This document shows, piece after piece, positions 5,135 to 7,512 of a DNA stretch of 7,512 nt (position 1 is the first letter of the stretch; every line of letters starts with the position of its first letter). The stretch is from positions 1-7,512 of the forward strand of contig JAEFAK010000083.1 in assembly GCA_016287555.1 (NCBI GenBank), written 5' to 3'. The position numbers were made by a program, and so were the translations under genes. The notes below the pieces were generated by a model, which did not search any database, was not told where the DNA came from, and saw only the letters and a program-made list of their open reading frames with translations. This DNA is from Oscillospiraceae bacterium. GTDB lineage: Bacteria > Bacillota > Clostridia > Oscillospirales > Oscillospiraceae.

Positions 5135-5778
5135 CGCCCGTACTGCTCGATTACGCCCGGCTGCTGCTGCGCCGCAATGAGGACATGAACCTCACGGGCG
5201 CTGACACGGTCGAGGAGATAGTATCGCGCCATATCCTCGATTCGCTCGCCGTGGAGCGCTTTCTGCCCCGCGGCGGGCGGGTCGTCGACGTCGGCAGCGG
5301 GGCGGGCTTTCCCGGCCTGCCGCTTGCCGCCGCCATGCCCGATACGGAATTTACCCTGCTCGACGCGCGCGAAAAGCGCGTCGCCTTCCTCGAGGAGGCC
5401 TGCGCCGAGCTGGGCATAAAAAACGCGCTCTGCGTCTGCGGCCGCGCGGAGGAGCTCGCTCTGCTGCCGGATTGGCGCGAGAGCTTCGACGCCGCCGTGT
5501 CCCGCGCGGTGGCGCGGCTGAATACCCTCTCGGAGCTCTGCGTCCCGCTGGTGAAGCAGGGCGGGGTCTTCGTCGCCATGAAGGGCGCCGACTGCGCCGG
5601 GGAGGCCGCCGAGGCCGCCTTCGCGCTGCGAAGGCTCGGCGCTCCGGAGTATTCCGTCGAGAGCTACGAGGCCGACGGCATAGCCTATGCCGCGGTCGTC
5701 GCAAAAAAGTCTGAAATGACGCCGGAGGGCTTCCCGAGGCGTTTTTCAAAAATAAAAAAGAACCCTTTACAGGAGTGA
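5131..5778 (+). CDS. rsmG: 16S rRNA (guanine-527-N7)-methyltransferase RsmG (GidB)
   Basis: A 215-residue SAM-dependent enzyme that methylates N7 of G527 in 16S rRNA. Evidence: MNLTG at 19-23 and RHILDSL at 33-39; the SAM-binding VDVGSGAGFPGLPLA at 52-66; the acidic residue in LLDAREKRVAFL (D78); FDAAVSRAVA at 119-128; VAMKG at 148-152; and the C-terminal FPRRFSKIKKNPL. The N-terminus is about 20 residues shorter than in E. coli RsmG and lacks the first helix. No usable upstream start extends it in frame. The ATG overlaps the preceding TGA (ATGA) with no clear Shine-Dalgarno, so translation probably depends on reinitiation. RsmG usually sits beside parA near oriC; here mscL, the unknown gene and serS lie between them. 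Confidence 0.95.
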   Translation: MTPVLLDYARLLLRRNEDMNLTGADTVEEIVSRHILDSLAVERFLPRGGRVVDVGSGAGFPGLPLAAAMPDTEFTLLDAREKRVAFLEEACAELGIKNALCVCGRAEELALLPDWRESFDAAVSRAVARLNTLSELCVPLVKQGGVFVAMKGADCAGEAAEAAFALRRLGAPEYSVESYEADGIAYAAVVAKKSEMTPEGFPRRFSKIKKNPLQE

Positions 5779-5782
5779 AACC

Positions 5783-7168
5783 ATGAAACACAAGGTCGAA
5801 TTTACCGAGACGGTCCTGCGCGACGCGCAGCAGTCGCTCATAGCGACGAGGATGCCGTACTCGGTCATGGAGCCCGTTCTTCCGGCCATCGACCGCGCGG
5901 GCTACTATTCCGTCGAGATGTGGGGCGGCGCGACGTTCGACAGCTGCCTGCGCTTCCTCGGCGAGGATCCGTGGGAGCGCCTGCGCAAGATAAGCGCCAG
6001 GCTCCCCAACACGAAGTGCCAGATGCTGCTGCGCGGGCAGAACCTGCTCGGCTACAGGCACTATCCCGACGACATGGTCAAGAAGTTCGTCGAGCTCAGC
6101 GTCAAGAACGGCATCGACATCATCCGCATCTTCGACGCGCTCAACGACCTGCGCAACATAAAGCTCGCCGTCGAGGAGACGCTCAAATGGGGCGCGATAG
6201 CCTCCGGCTGCATCTCCTATACGCAGAGCCCCGTCCATACGCTCGAAAAGTACGCGCAGATGTGCCTCGAGCTCAAGGAGATGGGCTGCCAGACGATATG
6301 CATCAAGGACATGGCGGGCGTCATGAGCCCCGCCGAGGCCTATGATCTCGTCTCCCATATCAAGGACTCCTGCGACCTCCCCGTCATCCTGCATACCCAC
6401 TGCACGACGGGCCTCGCGTTCATGACGCTCCTCAAGGGCGTCGAGGCCGGCGCCGACGTCATCGACACGGCCATATCCTGCTTCTCCGGCGGCACGAGCC
6501 AGCCCGCGACGGAGACGCTCGCCTACGCATTGAAGCAGCTCGGCTATGAGGTCGGCGTCAACGAGGACGTGCTCCACGAGGTCAACAACGGCTTCAAGGA
6601 CTACTCCGCCGAGTGCCTCGCCTCGGGCCTTCTCGACCCCGTCGTTCTCAAGACCGACACCAACGCCCTCGTCTACAAGGTCCCCGGCGGCATGCTCTCC
6701 AACCTCATCAGCCAGCTCAAGACCGCCAACGCCATGGACAAATTCGAGGACGCCCTCATGGAGACCCCGCGCGTGCGCAAGGACATGGGCTATCCGCCGC
6801 TCGTCACCCCGACCAGCCAGATAGTCGGCGTCCAGGCCGTCACGAACGTGCTCGTCGGCGAGCGCTACAAGCGCGTTTCCAAGGAGATAAAGGCATACCT
6901 GCGCGGCGAGTACGGGACGCCTCCGGGCCCCGTCGATCAGGACGTGCTGCACATGGTCCTCGGCGACGAGAAGCCCATCGAGGGCCGCTTCGCCGACACG
7001 CTCGAGCCCGTGTTCGAGAAGGCGAAGGCCGAGCTCGGCAGCAAGGCCCGCTGCGACGAGGACGTGCTCAGCTGGCTCGCCTTCCCGCAGGTCACGGAGA
7101 AGTTCTTCGCCGAGCGCGAGAAGCGCGAAAACAGCTCGACGGCGTACTCCATCCGCCGCGTGGACTGA
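5783..7168 (+). CDS. oadA: Oxaloacetate decarboxylase alpha / pyruvate carboxylase subunit B-like carboxyltransferase
   Basis: A 461-residue biotin-dependent carboxyltransferase that moves CO2 between oxaloacetate/pyruvate and biotin. The TIM-barrel domain (about 1-300) has ETVLRDAQQSLIATRM (9-24, metal ligand D14), MWGGATFD (46-53), IRIFDALNDLRN (114-125), CIKDMAG (K175, the expected carbamylated lysine) and HTHCTTG (metal ligands H204, H206). The conserved PYC/OADA domain follows, with VYKVPGGMLSNL and, near the end, CDEDVLSWLAFPQVTEKF. The protein stops soon after this domain, without the Pro/Ala linker and biotin-carrier domain (MKM site) that many OadA proteins carry, so the carrier should be a separate protein. 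AGGAG at 5771-5775 overlaps the rsmG stop, 7 nt before the ATG. The next gene is gamma-like, favouring a Na+-pumping decarboxylase over a pyruvate carboxylase. A transcarboxylase 5S subunit is the other possibility. Confidence 0.92.
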   Translation: MKHKVEFTETVLRDAQQSLIATRMPYSVMEPVLPAIDRAGYYSVEMWGGATFDSCLRFLGEDPWERLRKISARLPNTKCQMLLRGQNLLGYRHYPDDMVKKFVELSVKNGIDIIRIFDALNDLRNIKLAVEETLKWGAIASGCISYTQSPVHTLEKYAQMCLELKEMGCQTICIKDMAGVMSPAEAYDLVSHIKDSCDLPVILHTHCTTGLAFMTLLKGVEAGADVIDTAISCFSGGTSQPATETLAYALKQLGYEVGVNEDVLHEVNNGFKDYSAECLASGLLDPVVLKTDTNALVYKVPGGMLSNLISQLKTANAMDKFEDALMETPRVRKDMGYPPLVTPTSQIVGVQAVTNVLVGERYKRVSKEIKAYLRGEYGTPPGPVDQDVLHMVLGDEKPIEGRFADTLEPVFEKAKAELGSKARCDEDVLSWLAFPQVTEKFFAEREKRENSSTAYSIRRVD

Positions 7169-7178
7169 GGTGCGGCCG

Positions 7179-7512
7179 ATGCTTACGACTGTTGAAGGTC
7201 TGCTGATCGCGCTGGTCTGCCTCGTCGCCGTCATAGCGATATGCGCGGTCGTGCTCGCGGTCCGGGCGGGAAAGCCCGCCCCGATAAACGTCGTCTCCGT
7301 CCCGGGGACGGCCGTGCAGTATTCCGCCGCGCCCGTCAGCTATGCCGCGCCCGCGGCCGCCGCTCCGTCTGCGCCCGCCGCGCCACCGACCGTCCGCTAC
7401 GGCGGGGAAGTGAGGCTCTGCGGCGTGCCCGACCGCGTCGCCGCGCAGCTCATGGCGATAGTCGCCGAGGAATCGGGCATCCCGCTTGAGGAGCTCCGGT
7501 TCATTTCCATCT
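7179..7512 (+). CDS. OadG-like decarboxylase gamma subunit, 3' truncated
   Basis: An open frame from the ATG at 7179 to the window end (111 complete codons, no stop). GAGGTG at 7167-7172, overlapping the oadA stop, is the binding site 6 nt upstream. Residues 7-29 form a single transmembrane helix (GLLIALVCLVAVIAICAVVL), followed by RAGKP and an Ala/Pro-rich linker at about 49-70. A folded-looking module then begins: VRLCGVPDRVAAQLMAIVAE and SGIPLEELRFISI (77-111). One N-terminal helix with an Ala/Pro linker right after oadA is the architecture of sodium-pump decarboxylase gamma subunits, which help assemble the complex and couple it to the membrane. The assignment rests on topology and context; the C-terminal module resembles segments I associate with Clostridial OadG-family proteins, but I cannot verify this. 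The rest of the gene and any biotin carrier and beta subunit lie beyond the window. Confidence 0.7.
   Translation, partial: MLTTVEGLLIALVCLVAVIAICAVVLAVRAGKPAPINVVSVPGTAVQYSAAPVSYAAPAAAAPSAPAAPPTVRYGGEVRLCGVPDRVAAQLMAIVAEESGIPLEELRFISI

Noticed and set aside
5351..7234. 627-codon open frame on the - strand opposite rsmG/oadA
   Set aside because: Length alone is not evidence at this GC content. Part of its translation is an Arg-rich run typical of a wrong frame, and both + strand genes are certain.
1..7512. CRISPR arrays, tRNA/rRNA genes, transposases, integrases or defence genes
   Set aside because: I looked for regular spaced repeats, cloverleaf sequences and mobile-element signatures and saw none. 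The window looks like core chromosome.

Overview
The window is a high-GC (roughly 60-65% by eye) bacterial chromosome segment, with every recognisable gene on the + strand. It begins inside the 3' end of a gene for the spore protease Gpr, so the organism is probably an endospore-forming Firmicute. The GC content, frequent ATA isoleucine codons and a sodium-pump decarboxylase locus suggest a Clostridia/Oscillospirales-like gut anaerobe, but I cannot assign a genus.

Layout. (1) 2-223: C-terminal part of gpr. (2) 224-455: intergenic region with a good extended -10 promoter at 265-293, a run of short hairpins (307-405) that includes a perfect 10-bp inverted repeat, and a second extended -10 box just before the next gene. 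(3) 456-968: a small nitroreductase-family flavoprotein. (4) 969-1065: two near-consensus chromosomal parS sites, exact reverse complements of each other, flanking a small GC-rich hairpin followed by a T-run. (5) 1066-3996: parA (soj), parB (spo0J) and serS, closely spaced and probably one transcript. (6) 3997-4133: intergenic region with a candidate promoter whose -10 lies in a 16-bp palindrome. (7) 4134-7512: a second tight cluster. It holds mscL, an unrecognised membrane-anchored protein, rsmG (gidB), a carboxyltransferase subunit of the oxaloacetate decarboxylase/pyruvate carboxylase type (oadA/pycB-like), and the start of a gene resembling the gamma subunit of the sodium-pumping decarboxylase, cut by the window end. 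Junctions in this cluster overlap (TAATG, ATGA) or are 4-10 nt long, which indicates co-transcription and translational coupling.

How the genes fit together. ParA, ParB and the two parS sites form a chromosome origin-segregation system. With rsmG nearby this is typical of the neighbourhood of oriC, although the usual compact mnmG-rsmG-parA-parB order is rearranged here. ParB bound at the parS pair could also regulate the parA promoter region. The last two genes probably start a biotin-dependent, membrane-bound Na+ pump. The alpha subunit ends without a biotin-carrier domain, so a separate carrier and a beta subunit are expected just downstream. I see no CRISPR array, tRNA, rRNA, insertion sequence or defence system. 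The least-explained parts are the structured region at 300-405, the 171-residue protein between mscL and rsmG, and the conserved-looking C-terminal module of the truncated gamma-like protein.
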